Source: Nocardia carnea NBRC 14403 (GTDB lineage Bacteria > Actinomycetota > Actinomycetes > Mycobacteriales > Mycobacteriaceae). From it: DNA of 64,000 nucleotides. The stretch covers positions 87,348 to 151,347 of the forward strand of contig NZ_BAFV01000124.1 in NCBI RefSeq assembly GCF_000308515.1, in the 5' to 3' direction. Of the stretch, positions 25,027 through 33,582 are shown one piece after another. Numbering within the stretch: the first letter of the stretch is position 1; each line of letters starts with the position of its first letter. Both the position numbers and the translations under genes were made by a program. The notes under the pieces are model-generated. The model saw only the letters and a program-made list of their open reading frames with translations. It was not told the DNA's origin and ran no database searches.

Positions 25027-26204
25027 CCGTCATCGACATACCCGCCGATTCCCTGTTCGGGATCGGCAATCTGCCCTACGGTTCCTTCTCTACCCCGGGC
25101 ACCGCGCCCCGGATCGGTGTCCGGGTGGCGGACAAGGTCGTCGACCTCGCGCTTGCGCTGGGTGACGACGTGTTCGCCCGGCCGGTCCTCAACGATTTCA
25201 TGGCCCGCGGCCCGCGGGAATGGTCGCGGGTCCGGGCACGGATCACCGACCTCGTCCGCGGCGAGATCGACACGGACGCCGTGCACGATATCGCGGACGT
25301 GACGATGCACCTGCCCATCGCCGTCGCCGACTATGTCGACTTCTACGCCTCCGAATACCACGCGACCAATCTTGGCCGGCTGTTCCGCCCGGATTCGGCG
25401 CCGCTCATGCCGAACTGGAAACATCTTCCGGTCGGCTACCACGGCCGCGCCGGCACCGTGATCCCGTCCGGCACCGATATCGTCCGCCCGTGCGGGCAGC
25501 GCAAAGCCCCCACCGAACAGGCGCCTTCCTTCGGTCCGTCGCGACGACTCGATATCGAGGCCGAACTGGGCTTCGTCGTCGGAGTACCGTCCGCACCCGG
25601 CACGGTGATCACACCGGACGATTTCGCCGATCACGTCTTCGGTGCCGTGGTGGTGAACGACTGGTCGGCGCGTGATATCCAAGCGTGGGAGTACGTCCCG
25701 CTGGGCCCGTTCCTCGGCAAGAGCTTCGCGACCTCGATCTCACCGTGGGTGGTGCCACTGGCCGCGCTCGGGGCGGCCCGGGTCGACACCCCGGTACAGG
25801 ACCCGGAGCCGCTGCCCTACCTGCGCGGCACCGAGAAATGGGGCCTCGATATCGATCTCAGCGTCGAATGGAACGGGCAGATCGTCTCCCGCCCGCCGTA
25901 CGCCGAGATGTACTGGTCGCCCGCGCAGATGCTGGCCCACACCACCGTCAACGGTGCGACAGCGCGTACCGGTGATCTCTTCGCGTCCGGGACGATCTCC
26001 GGCCCCGAGCCGGACCAGCGCGGTGCATTCATCGAGCTCACCTGGGGCGGTGCGGAACCCGTCGAGGTGGCCGGCGAGACCCGGACCTTCCTCCAGGACG
26101 GCGACGAGGTCGCCATTGCCGCCACCGCACCCGGACCCGAGGGCTCACGGATCGGATTCGGGGAGGTCCGGGCCCGGATCCTGCCCGCCACACAGGCGGG
26201 CTGA
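25023..26204 (+). CDS. fahA: Fumarylacetoacetase
   Basis: A 393-residue fumarylacetoacetate hydrolase, splitting fumarylacetoacetate to fumarate and acetoacetate. An N-terminal SH3-like region (residues about 1-105) precedes the catalytic domain, with YASEYHATNLGRLFRP, the RRLDIEAELGFVVG strand giving metal-binding Glu residues, and VVNDWSARDIQAWEYVPLGPFLGKSFATSISPWVVPL with the metal Asp and catalytic residues. The ATG overlaps the preceding TGA. A strong hairpin begins six bases after the stop, closing the operon. Confidence 0.93.
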   Translation: MTVIDIPADSLFGIGNLPYGSFSTPGTAPRIGVRVADKVVDLALALGDDVFARPVLNDFMARGPREWSRVRARITDLVRGEIDTDAVHDIADVTMHLPIAVADYVDFYASEYHATNLGRLFRPDSAPLMPNWKHLPVGYHGRAGTVIPSGTDIVRPCGQRKAPTEQAPSFGPSRRLDIEAELGFVVGVPSAPGTVITPDDFADHVFGAVVVNDWSARDIQAWEYVPLGPFLGKSFATSISPWVVPLAALGAARVDTPVQDPEPLPYLRGTEKWGLDIDLSVEWNGQIVSRPPYAEMYWSPAQMLAHTTVNGATARTGDLFASGTISGPEPDQRGAFIELTWGGAEPVEVAGETRTFLQDGDEVAIAATAPGPEGSRIGFGEVRARILPATQAG

Positions 26205-26210
26205 TGAGGG

Positions 26211-26253
26211 GCGAGGTCGTGACGCCGGTGCGTTGCCCGCGTCACGACCTCGC
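26211..26253 (+). terminator. Strong hairpin after fumarylacetoacetase
   Basis: GCGAGGTCGTGACGC at 26211-26225 pairs perfectly with 26239-26253 across a 13-base loop. It begins six bases after the operon's last stop. No long T-run follows, which is common for terminators in high-GC actinobacteria. It separates the catabolic operon from ilvD. Confidence 0.7.
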
Positions 26254-26332
26254 GATCCGGCTCCGGGCGCTCGGAGCCACCCGACCGGCGTGGGACTCGG
26301 AGATCCGGCCACGGGGAGAGGACGATGGCCTT

Positions 26333-28057
26333 GTGTCCGATGATTCAGCTACCCCCGCTACGTCCGCTACCCCCGATATGAAACCCCGCAGCCGCGATGT
26401 GACCGACGGCCTGGAGAAAACCGCTGCGCGCGGAATGCTGCGCGCGGTCGGTATGGGCGACGACGACTGGGTGAAACCGCAGATCGGGGTCGCCTCCTCA
26501 TGGAACGAGATCACCCCCTGCAACCTGTCGCTGGACCGGCTGGCCGGCGGGTGTAAGGACGGTGTATTCGAAGCCGGCGGGTTTCCGATGCAGTTCGGCA
26601 CCATTTCGGTGTCCGACGGTATTTCGATGGGGCACGAGGGGATGCATTTCTCGCTGGTCTCCCGTGAAGTCATCGCCGACAGCGTGGAGACGGTGATGCA
26701 GGCCGAACGGCTCGACGGTTCGGTACTGCTGGCCGGTTGCGATAAATCGCTGCCCGGCATGTTGATGGCGGCGGCCCGGCTGAACCTGGCCAGTGTGTTC
26801 CTCTACGCCGGATCCATCCTGCCGGGTATCGCGAAACTCTCCGACGGCAGCGAACGCGAGGTGACCATCATCGACGCGTTCGAGGCCGTGGGCGCGTGCG
26901 CTCGTGGGTTGATGAGCCGGGCGGATGTGGATGCCATCGAACGCGCCATCTGCCCCGGGGAAGGTGCCTGCGGCGGTATGTACACGGCGAACACGATGGC
27001 CAGCGCGGCCGAGGCGCTCGGGATGTCGCTGCCGGGGAGCGCGGCACCGCCGGCGACCGACCGCCGCCGCGACGGTTATGCCCGGCGCAGCGGGGCGGCG
27101 GTGATCGAACTGATCCGCCGCGGGATCACCACCGCCGATATCCTCACGAAAGAGGCGTTCGAGAACGCTATTGCAGTGGTGATGGCGTTCGGTGGCTCCA
27201 CGAACGCGGTGCTGCATCTCCTGGCGATCGCGCACGAGGCGGGGGTCGCGTTGAGCCTGGACGATTTCGCCCGGGTCGGCCGGCAGGTCCCGCATCTGGC
27301 CGATGTCAAACCGTTCGGCCGGCACGTGATGACCGATATCGATCGCGTGGGCGGTGTTCCGGTTCTGATGAAGAGCCTGCTGGATGCCGGCCTGCTGCAC
27401 GGCGACTGCCTGACCGTGACAGGCCGTACGGTCGCGGAGAACCTCGCCGAGATCGCGCCACCGGACCCGGACGGGAAGGTCGTGCGCGCGCTGTCGTCCC
27501 CGATCCACCCCACCGGCGGAATCACCATCCTGCACGGTTCACTGGCACCCGGCGGCGCCGTGGTGAAATCGGCGGGCTTCGATTCCGATGTCTTCGAAGG
27601 CACCGCCCGGGTTTTCGACCGGGAACGAGCCGCCATGGACGCCCTCGCCGACGGGACGATCACGGCGGGTGATGTGGTGGTCATCCGGTACGAGGGCCCG
27701 AAGGGCGGTCCGGGTATGCGGGAGATGCTCGCGATCACCGGTGCCATCAAGGGCGCCGGGCTCGGCAAGGATGTGCTGTTGCTGACCGACGGTCGATTCT
27801 CCGGCGGCACCACCGGCCTCTGTGTGGGCCATGTGGCGCCGGAAGCGGTGGACGCGGGACCCATCGCCTTCGTCCGCGACGGTGACCGTATCCGCCTCGA
27901 CGTCGCGGCCGGAACCCTCGACCTGTTGGTCGCACCCGTCGAACTCACCCGGCGCCGCGACGGCTGGGCGCCGCTACCGTCCCGGTACACCCGCGGAGTG
28001 CTGGCGAAGTATGTACGCCTGGTCGGTTCGGCGTCGAACGGTGCAGTCTGCGACTGA
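26333..28057 (+). CDS. ilvD: Dihydroxy-acid dehydratase
   Basis: A 574-residue iron-sulphur dehydratase of the IlvD/Edd family, which converts 2,3-dihydroxy-3-methylvalerate or isovalerate to the 2-keto acid in isoleucine and valine synthesis. AGCDKSLPGM and PGEGACGGMYTANTM carry cluster cysteines, and STNAVLHLLAIA and the C-terminal DGRFSGGTTGLCVGH are family motifs. The GTG at 26333 follows GGGGAGAGG; the in-frame reading back to 26204 is unsupported. It lies behind a strong terminator, so it probably has its own promoter. Sugar-acid dehydration is a possible alternative role. Confidence 0.88.
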   Translation: MSDDSATPATSATPDMKPRSRDVTDGLEKTAARGMLRAVGMGDDDWVKPQIGVASSWNEITPCNLSLDRLAGGCKDGVFEAGGFPMQFGTISVSDGISMGHEGMHFSLVSREVIADSVETVMQAERLDGSVLLAGCDKSLPGMLMAAARLNLASVFLYAGSILPGIAKLSDGSEREVTIIDAFEAVGACARGLMSRADVDAIERAICPGEGACGGMYTANTMASAAEALGMSLPGSAAPPATDRRRDGYARRSGAAVIELIRRGITTADILTKEAFENAIAVVMAFGGSTNAVLHLLAIAHEAGVALSLDDFARVGRQVPHLADVKPFGRHVMTDIDRVGGVPVLMKSLLDAGLLHGDCLTVTGRTVAENLAEIAPPDPDGKVVRALSSPIHPTGGITILHGSLAPGGAVVKSAGFDSDVFEGTARVFDRERAAMDALADGTITAGDVVVIRYEGPKGGPGMREMLAITGAIKGAGLGKDVLLLTDGRFSGGTTGLCVGHVAPEAVDAGPIAFVRDGDRIRLDVAAGTLDLLVAPVELTRRRDGWAPLPSRYTRGVLAKYVRLVGSASNGAVCD

Positions 28058-28140
28058 CTCCGGCATCTCCGGCCACTGGTCGAGAGCTGATGCACAATCC
28101 GCGTCACGATGACGCCCATCCGTGCAACTGCCCGAACGGG

Positions 28141-28175
28141 GAGGGTCCGGCAGTGGTACTCGCTGCCGGACCCTC
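28141..28175. terminator. Bidirectional hairpin between ilvD and a secreted protein gene
   Basis: GAGGGTCCGGCAG at 28141-28153 pairs perfectly with CTGCCGGACCCTC at 28163-28175 over a nine-base loop. It sits between two convergent genes, so one structure could end both transcripts. Confidence 0.7.
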
Positions 28176-28181
28176 GAACGA

Positions 28182-28502
28182 TTACCGGGCCGAAGCCGAC
28201 CAGCCGTAGTGGGTCGCAGTGTGGCCCGCGGGGACCGTTGCCACGGGCACCCCGGTGCAATCCGGGGTGTTGTACACGCGGAAATCGCGACTGCTTCGGT
28301 TCTCGAACCGGATATCGCGCTGGAACCCGCTCGCCCAGCACGCATCGAGATCGCTCAGTTCGAGTGTGTTGTCGACGATCACCACGTCCCGGCCGTCGCC
28401 CGAACCGGCCGATCCGGTGGGGAACGCGGCTGCGGCAGGCGCAAACGCGGTTACCGCGGCAACTGCGAGAACACCTGCAATGGAGTATCTTTCGATTTTC
28501 AT
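28182..28502 (-). CDS. Small secreted protein
   Basis: A 106-residue exported protein with a clear signal peptide (residues 1-26, cleavage likely after PAAAA or AFP). The mature part has two cysteines (DACWASGF and TPDCTGV) that could form one disulphide, and a beta-rich pattern, IRFENRSSRDFRVYNTPDC, seen in small actinobacterial secreted proteins of unknown role. It stands between the arabinosyltransferase (upstream on the same strand) and the bidirectional hairpin. Confidence 0.75.
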   Translation of the reverse strand: MKIERYSIAGVLAVAAVTAFAPAAAAFPTGSAGSGDGRDVVIVDNTLELSDLDACWASGFQRDIRFENRSSRDFRVYNTPDCTGVPVATVPAGHTATHYGWSASAR

Positions 28503-28560
28503 CCGTGAATCCTAGCTGCGCTCCGGCCGGGGCCGGGAACGGCCACAGTGCCACTCGGTA

Positions 28561-31500
28561 CTACCATTTGACGTTGATCGGCCCGGGTGACCACAGACCA
28601 CCGTGCGTCTCCTGGTCGACCGACGGTTGCGCCGGACGTGCCGCGCGGTCGATCGGCGTGAACCGCTGCAGCTGGCCCCAATCGTGGCTCCAGTCGTCCT
28701 TCAGGTAGGTGGCCAGGGTTTGTGAGCGCAGCAGCTGGCGGGTCCAGCCCAGCGGGCCACCGCCGTCGTGGCTCTGCCACAGCGAGGTAGTGTGCGAGGC
28801 CGGGCGGTTGGGCAGGATGCGCCAGCCGGGCGGTTGCGCGATCCCGTCCTTGTGGTCGTAGGGCCGCTGGCACGGGAACTGCAGGCCCACGGCCCAGTCC
28901 AGCAGGACCGGCTGTTCCGACCCGATCAGTTCGTTCAGGGTTTGCGTCCGCGGAATACGCGGTGGGGTGAGCGCCATCCACTCCTGGGCGTCGACGGACA
29001 GATCCTTGGCCTTGATGCGGACCACATCGGCCTGCTCCGGGATCTGGTCCAGCGGCACCCGCATATTCCGCCAGGACGGGGTCGGGCCGATATCGATGGG
29101 CATCACCTGGCCGAGGGGCCGGGCGCTGGTCGCCGATTCCGCGGTGCCGTATTCGATATCGATCGGCTGGCCGGGCATCACCGAACCGTCCTGGGTGGTC
29201 GCCCGGAAGCGGCCCGCGGCGGTGATCGCCATGATTCCGTCGCGGTCCTGTGGAGCCGGCAGCCGGTACCAGCCGGTGGTCAGTTCGGCCGCTTCCTGCT
29301 GCCCGGCGGTCCCGAGGACGGGGGTGGTGTCGGACAAGCCGAAGGGCAGGGAAGCGCCGCCGGTCTGCGTCCGGGAACTACCGTCGGAGCCCTCGTCTTC
29401 CAGGGCGTCGGCGATACTGCTCTCCTCGTCCTTGGACTGATCGTCGTCGGAGGTCACGTTGGCGACGCCGTTCGGTACGAAACCGGCGCTGTCACCGGCG
29501 AAGGTGCTCTCGGCGTCGCCGGACAGCGGGGTGAGCATGGCGGCATTCGGATCGGTTTCGACCAGCACATCGTTGGCCATGCCGCACGGTTCGCCACGGA
29601 CCGCATCGATATTGGACCGGGCCAGCGAGAACGCCGGGTATTGCGTGGCGGCAGCGGTCGCGAACGAGCCCACCTGGAACACGACGATCACCGCTGCCGC
29701 CACTGTCAGCGGCGGGACCTTCGTCATGCGCCAGGCGCGGCGCGATACCCGATGCGGTGTTCCCGGTTCCGGGGCCCGCAGATGCCACCAGCCGGCCAGT
29801 ATCAAGCACACTACGGCCACGGTCAGGAAGATCTCGCTCATCCCGAGACCGGCGATCGAGGGCGGCTCGTTCCACCACGGGATCCCGTGATCGGAGGCGT
29901 AGAACCATTTGTTCACGCCGGTGAAGATCTGCGCCATCGCTATGGCGACAACGGCCGCGAACAGGGCCCGGTAGCGCGGGGCCCGCATCACCTTCGGACC
30001 CACCGCGACCGCGGTGACGACGGCGACGGCCCCGGCGAGCCCCGCGAAAACACCGTTGTGGTGGGTGAACTTCGTCGGGACGATCGCCATCAGCAGCATC
30101 GCGCCGAAGGTGATCCCGAGCAGCCGTTTCGCCGGGCCGGGCGCGACGAACGGGATCCGGCCGCCCTTACGCAGTATTACGAATGCGCACACCAGCAGCC
30201 CGAGCCACATCGCGACCATCCCGAACCGGCGCCCGATCGAACCGTCGGCCGTGGGGGTGAACAGTCGCTGATAGGCGACATAGTCGTCGTACCAGGGAAT
30301 GGAGGGACCCACCTCGTTGTGTACGCGGGTCATCTCGACCATCGCCGACAGGGGCTGGACGGCGAAGGCGAACACCAGGACGAGGGTTCCGGCGGCCGCC
30401 AACGGTGCCAGCAGTGCGCCGTAGGCCATGATCCGCGCGGACCAGGATGGCCCGGACGTGCCGGGATCCGACATTTTTCGGGCCCGGGCGATACCGAAGC
30501 GGACGACCGACCGCGCCCCGGCCGCCAGCGGCGCGAAACAGATCACGCCCGACGGCGCCGCGGTCAGGCTGAACGCGGCGACCAGAATGGCCATCGCATA
30601 CGGCAGCAGCTGCCTGGTCGCGATGGCACGTTCGACGAAGCACCAGGTGAGCAAGACCGCGACCGCGATCACCGGTTCCGGGCGCAACCCGTTGTTGTAC
30701 GGCAGCCACACCGCCAGGAATCCCAGCGCACCGGTCCATACGACGACCTTGTCGTGCCGTAGGACGACCCCGAGCCGGGGGATCACCTCCCGGCTCAGGG
30801 CCAGCCAGGCGAGGAACCCGGCGAACAATGTCGGTAACCGCACCCAGGGGCTGGCGATGCTCAGCTCGGTCATATGGGCGATCACGTCGTAGGGCGGGGT
30901 GCCGACCGGGTTCTCCGGTACACCGAAGAACCGGAAATAGTTGGCCATATAACCGGATGCCAGCGAGGTGCGGGCCATCCCGAACTGGTAGCCGTCGTCG
31001 GAGGTCGTGGATCCGATGAAATGCCAGACCACGAGTGTCGTGAGCACCGTGGCGTCGACAGCGGTGAAGGTCAGCCAGCGCTGCGGTAGCAGGCGGCGTA
31101 TCCGGCGTCCTGCCGAATGGTCGAGTTTGAACAGTGCCACCAGGGAGGCCAGTGCACACAGCACCGCCAGCACTCCGGCGGCTCGTTTGGCGAAAGTCGG
31201 GACGACCGAGAAGCGACTGTCCACCTCTGCGGTCACCGTCGTCCCGGCCGAATCGGTCAGATCGCTGAAGACACCGACCAGCTGTGGCCGGAAATCACCC
31301 GCGAGGAACACCGGCTCGGTATCGGTTCCGGTGAGTTCGGCGGTGGTCCCGGAATTATCGGAGTGCACGGTGAGGGTCGCGTCGCCGAGTTCGGCGACCG
31401 GGACACTGAACATCGACTGGCTGCGCAGCACCACCTCGAGGCGGGCGGGCGAGCCGTCCGCCGCGGGCTGGACCCGCGCAACGAATCCGTACTTCTCCAG

Positions 31501-31827
31501 ATCAGGTGCCTCGGCGGGCATGGTCGCCGCCGCCAGGCCTCCGTCTTCGGTCAGCTGCTGTAATGCCGAGCCGGGGATATCGGCGTCGAAGGAGACCGGT
31601 GCGTAGGAGATCAGCGGGGCCGCGACGCTGTCCGTGGAGCCTTGCTGTGGCCAGCTCAGCGTCGTCTTGTCCACATGGACCGGGAGGAACGGGACAGCGA
31701 GGGCGAACAGGGTGGCGAGGAGGCCGGCGAGCAACGCCACCGGCCTCGCCCATTGTCCGCGTGCGGACCGGGTGGCCCGAGATTGCTCCGGGGGCGTCAG
31801 GTCCGCCCTCACCATGGTGTCGGTCAC
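28561..31827 (-). CDS. Arabinosyltransferase (EmbA/B/C family)
   Basis: About 1088 residues, the usual length for Emb proteins, with some 13-15 membrane helices and a large C-terminal extracellular carbohydrate-binding domain. It transfers arabinose from decaprenyl-phosphoryl arabinose to arabinogalactan or lipoarabinomannan. The GT-C catalytic loop is readable as STTSDDGYQFGMARTSL followed by GYMANYFRFFG, and the Met in GMAR aligns by eye with Met306 of M. tuberculosis EmbB, the ethambutol-resistance site. A Ser/Asp/Glu-rich insertion (SDDDQSKDEESSIADALEDEG) lies in the C-terminal domain. GTG 31827 and ATG 31815 are alternative starts. EmbA, B or C cannot be distinguished. Confidence 0.93.
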   Translation of the reverse strand: MTDTMVRADLTPPEQSRATRSARGQWARPVALLAGLLATLFALAVPFLPVHVDKTTLSWPQQGSTDSVAAPLISYAPVSFDADIPGSALQQLTEDGGLAAATMPAEAPDLEKYGFVARVQPAADGSPARLEVVLRSQSMFSVPVAELGDATLTVHSDNSGTTAELTGTDTEPVFLAGDFRPQLVGVFSDLTDSAGTTVTAEVDSRFSVVPTFAKRAAGVLAVLCALASLVALFKLDHSAGRRIRRLLPQRWLTFTAVDATVLTTLVVWHFIGSTTSDDGYQFGMARTSLASGYMANYFRFFGVPENPVGTPPYDVIAHMTELSIASPWVRLPTLFAGFLAWLALSREVIPRLGVVLRHDKVVVWTGALGFLAVWLPYNNGLRPEPVIAVAVLLTWCFVERAIATRQLLPYAMAILVAAFSLTAAPSGVICFAPLAAGARSVVRFGIARARKMSDPGTSGPSWSARIMAYGALLAPLAAAGTLVLVFAFAVQPLSAMVEMTRVHNEVGPSIPWYDDYVAYQRLFTPTADGSIGRRFGMVAMWLGLLVCAFVILRKGGRIPFVAPGPAKRLLGITFGAMLLMAIVPTKFTHHNGVFAGLAGAVAVVTAVAVGPKVMRAPRYRALFAAVVAIAMAQIFTGVNKWFYASDHGIPWWNEPPSIAGLGMSEIFLTVAVVCLILAGWWHLRAPEPGTPHRVSRRAWRMTKVPPLTVAAAVIVVFQVGSFATAAATQYPAFSLARSNIDAVRGEPCGMANDVLVETDPNAAMLTPLSGDAESTFAGDSAGFVPNGVANVTSDDDQSKDEESSIADALEDEGSDGSSRTQTGGASLPFGLSDTTPVLGTAGQQEAAELTTGWYRLPAPQDRDGIMAITAAGRFRATTQDGSVMPGQPIDIEYGTAESATSARPLGQVMPIDIGPTPSWRNMRVPLDQIPEQADVVRIKAKDLSVDAQEWMALTPPRIPRTQTLNELIGSEQPVLLDWAVGLQFPCQRPYDHKDGIAQPPGWRILPNRPASHTTSLWQSHDGGGPLGWTRQLLRSQTLATYLKDDWSHDWGQLQRFTPIDRAARPAQPSVDQETHGGLWSPGPINVKW

Positions 31828-31837
31828 GGGGGGCGAT

Positions 31838-31860
31838 GGTAACGTGACGCATTCGTTACC
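31838..31860. promoter_or_regulatory. Palindrome upstream of the arabinosyltransferase
   Basis: GGTAACG at 31838-31844 and CGTTACC at 31854-31860 form perfect seven-base arms over nine bases, eleven bases before the arabinosyltransferase start. A related site occurs at 32149-32163. The 428 bp between the two divergent starts hold these sites and no gene. Confidence 0.4.
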
Positions 31861-32148
31861 GGCGAAGTCGGGCAAAACATCCACGGTGGTCCAGTTCACT
31901 CCCGGCCGTGTGAGCAGGGACGATTCCGGATCGACGGTATTGCGATCGGAATGCTCCCCGGAAACACGGGCTTGAAACGAAACTATTTCTGTTCGGCCCT
32001 GTTTCTTCCGGAACGGCCCCGCTGTGGTCCGGGCCCCGCCGGCTGTTGCGGAGCTCGGCGGAGCACGCGGCCGTGGCCGTCGGCCGGGGGTGGGCCGAGG
32101 TGGATCGAGGCAACTATCGCAATCCGGCGGCATGGAGTCGCGATAATG

Positions 32149-32163
32149 GGTAACGTCATTACC
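32149..32163. promoter_or_regulatory. Related palindrome upstream of the P450 gene
   Basis: GGTAA-CGTCA-TTACC has perfect five-base arms and shares the GGTAACG half-site with the palindrome at 31838. It lies about 93 bp upstream of the P450 start. Confidence 0.4.
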
Positions 32164-32255
32164 GAATGGTGAAAATGGGGTTCTTGTCGCCGGTGACCCA
32201 TCCGATCGCGGAGGCCTGGCACCCGAAGGCCCCGCAGCGATCGAAGGAGTTCGCC

Positions 32256-33467
32256 GTGGCCCGTGCAGACCGGATCTATTGGGACCCCTTCGACCGTGAT
32301 ATCGCCCGCGACCCGTATCCGATCTACCGCCGGTTACGCGACGAAGCGCCGCTCTACTACAACGACGAGCACGATTTCTACGTGCTGAGCCGCTACGACG
32401 ATGTCGACCGCGCCCTGCTGGACTGGCAGACCTTCTCGTCGTCGCGCGGCCCGATCCTGGAGATCATCAAGGCCGGAGTCGAGATCCCGCCGGGCACCCT
32501 GCTGATGGAGGACCCACCGGCGCACGATATCCACCGCGCCTTGCTCGCACGGGTGTTCACGCCGCGGCGGGTGCTCTCACTGGAACCACAGATCCGCGAT
32601 ATGTGCACCCGGTCGCTGGACCGCCTCGCCGGCACGGGACGGTTCGATCTCATGACCTCGTTCGCCAACGAGGTGCCGATGCGGGTGATCGGGATGCTGC
32701 TCGGTATCCCCGAGTCCGACCAGCAGGGTGTCCGCGATCGAGCCGACGCGAACCTACGTACCGAACCCGGACAGCAGATGCAGGTATCGGATCAGGCGAT
32801 CCCGCATACCGATACCTTCGCCGAATACATCGATTGGCGCGCCGAACATCCGTCCGACGATCTGATGACGGAACTGCTGAACGCGCAATTCGAAGACACC
32901 GAAGGCGTGACACGCACCCTGACCCGGCAGGAGATCCTGACCTACATCACGGTGGTCGCGGGCGCCGGTAACGAAACCACCGCCCGGTTGCTCGGCTGGC
33001 TGGGAACACTGCTGGCCCGCCACCCGGAGCAGCGTGCCGAGCTGGTCGAGGATCCGCGGCTGATCCCGAAGGCGATCGAGGAAACCCTGCGTTTCGAACC
33101 CACCGGCCACGCCATCGCCCGCTACGTCACCACCGATGTCGAACTGCACGGCACCACTGTGCCGGCCGGCAGTGCCATGATGCTGCTGGTCGCCTCCGCC
33201 AATCGCGACCCCGGCCGCTGGGACGATCCCGACACCTTCGATATCCACCGCCGGATCAGCAATCTGCGGACCTTCGGCTTCGGCACCCACTACTGCCTGG
33301 GCGCCTCACTGGCGCGACTCGAAGCCCGGGTCGCGCTGGAGGAATTCCTGAAACGCTTCCCGGCCTGGGAGGTCGATTGGGACGCAGTGGAACTCTCGTC
33401 CACCTCGACCATGCGCGGCTGGGAAACCGTGCCGATCACCGTCGATCTGCCCGCTGTGCATGCCTGA
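32256..33467 (+). CDS. Cytochrome P450
   Basis: A 403-residue soluble bacterial P450. The I-helix oxygen-binding motif is AGAGNETT (residues 235-242), the K-helix E-x-x-R lies in EETLRFEPTGHAIAR, and the heme-ligand Cys347 is in FGFGTHYCLGASLARLE. The GTG at 32256 was chosen since AAGGAG ends six bases upstream; an in-frame ATG at 32166 would add 30 poorly supported residues. It is followed by an acyl-CoA synthetase gene, suggesting a fatty acid, sterol side-chain or aromatic acid substrate. Redox partners are not in the window. Confidence 0.93.
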   Translation: MARADRIYWDPFDRDIARDPYPIYRRLRDEAPLYYNDEHDFYVLSRYDDVDRALLDWQTFSSSRGPILEIIKAGVEIPPGTLLMEDPPAHDIHRALLARVFTPRRVLSLEPQIRDMCTRSLDRLAGTGRFDLMTSFANEVPMRVIGMLLGIPESDQQGVRDRADANLRTEPGQQMQVSDQAIPHTDTFAEYIDWRAEHPSDDLMTELLNAQFEDTEGVTRTLTRQEILTYITVVAGAGNETTARLLGWLGTLLARHPEQRAELVEDPRLIPKAIEETLRFEPTGHAIARYVTTDVELHGTTVPAGSAMMLLVASANRDPGRWDDPDTFDIHRRISNLRTFGFGTHYCLGASLARLEARVALEEFLKRFPAWEVDWDAVELSSTSTMRGWETVPITVDLPAVHA

Positions 33468-33582
33468 ATCCGGCGAGATATCGGTAAGCAATCGGTGCCG
33501 CCGGAGAATGCCGAATACGCTACGAAGCCATAGGGGTCGGGCGTAGGCTTCGGATTCGATCGACCCGAATCTGGAGTGCAAC

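Noticed and set aside
26333..28057. IlvD as a member of the homogentisate operon
   Set aside because: A perfect 15-bp hairpin and a separate ribosome site lie between them, and dihydroxy-acid dehydration has no place in the pathway.
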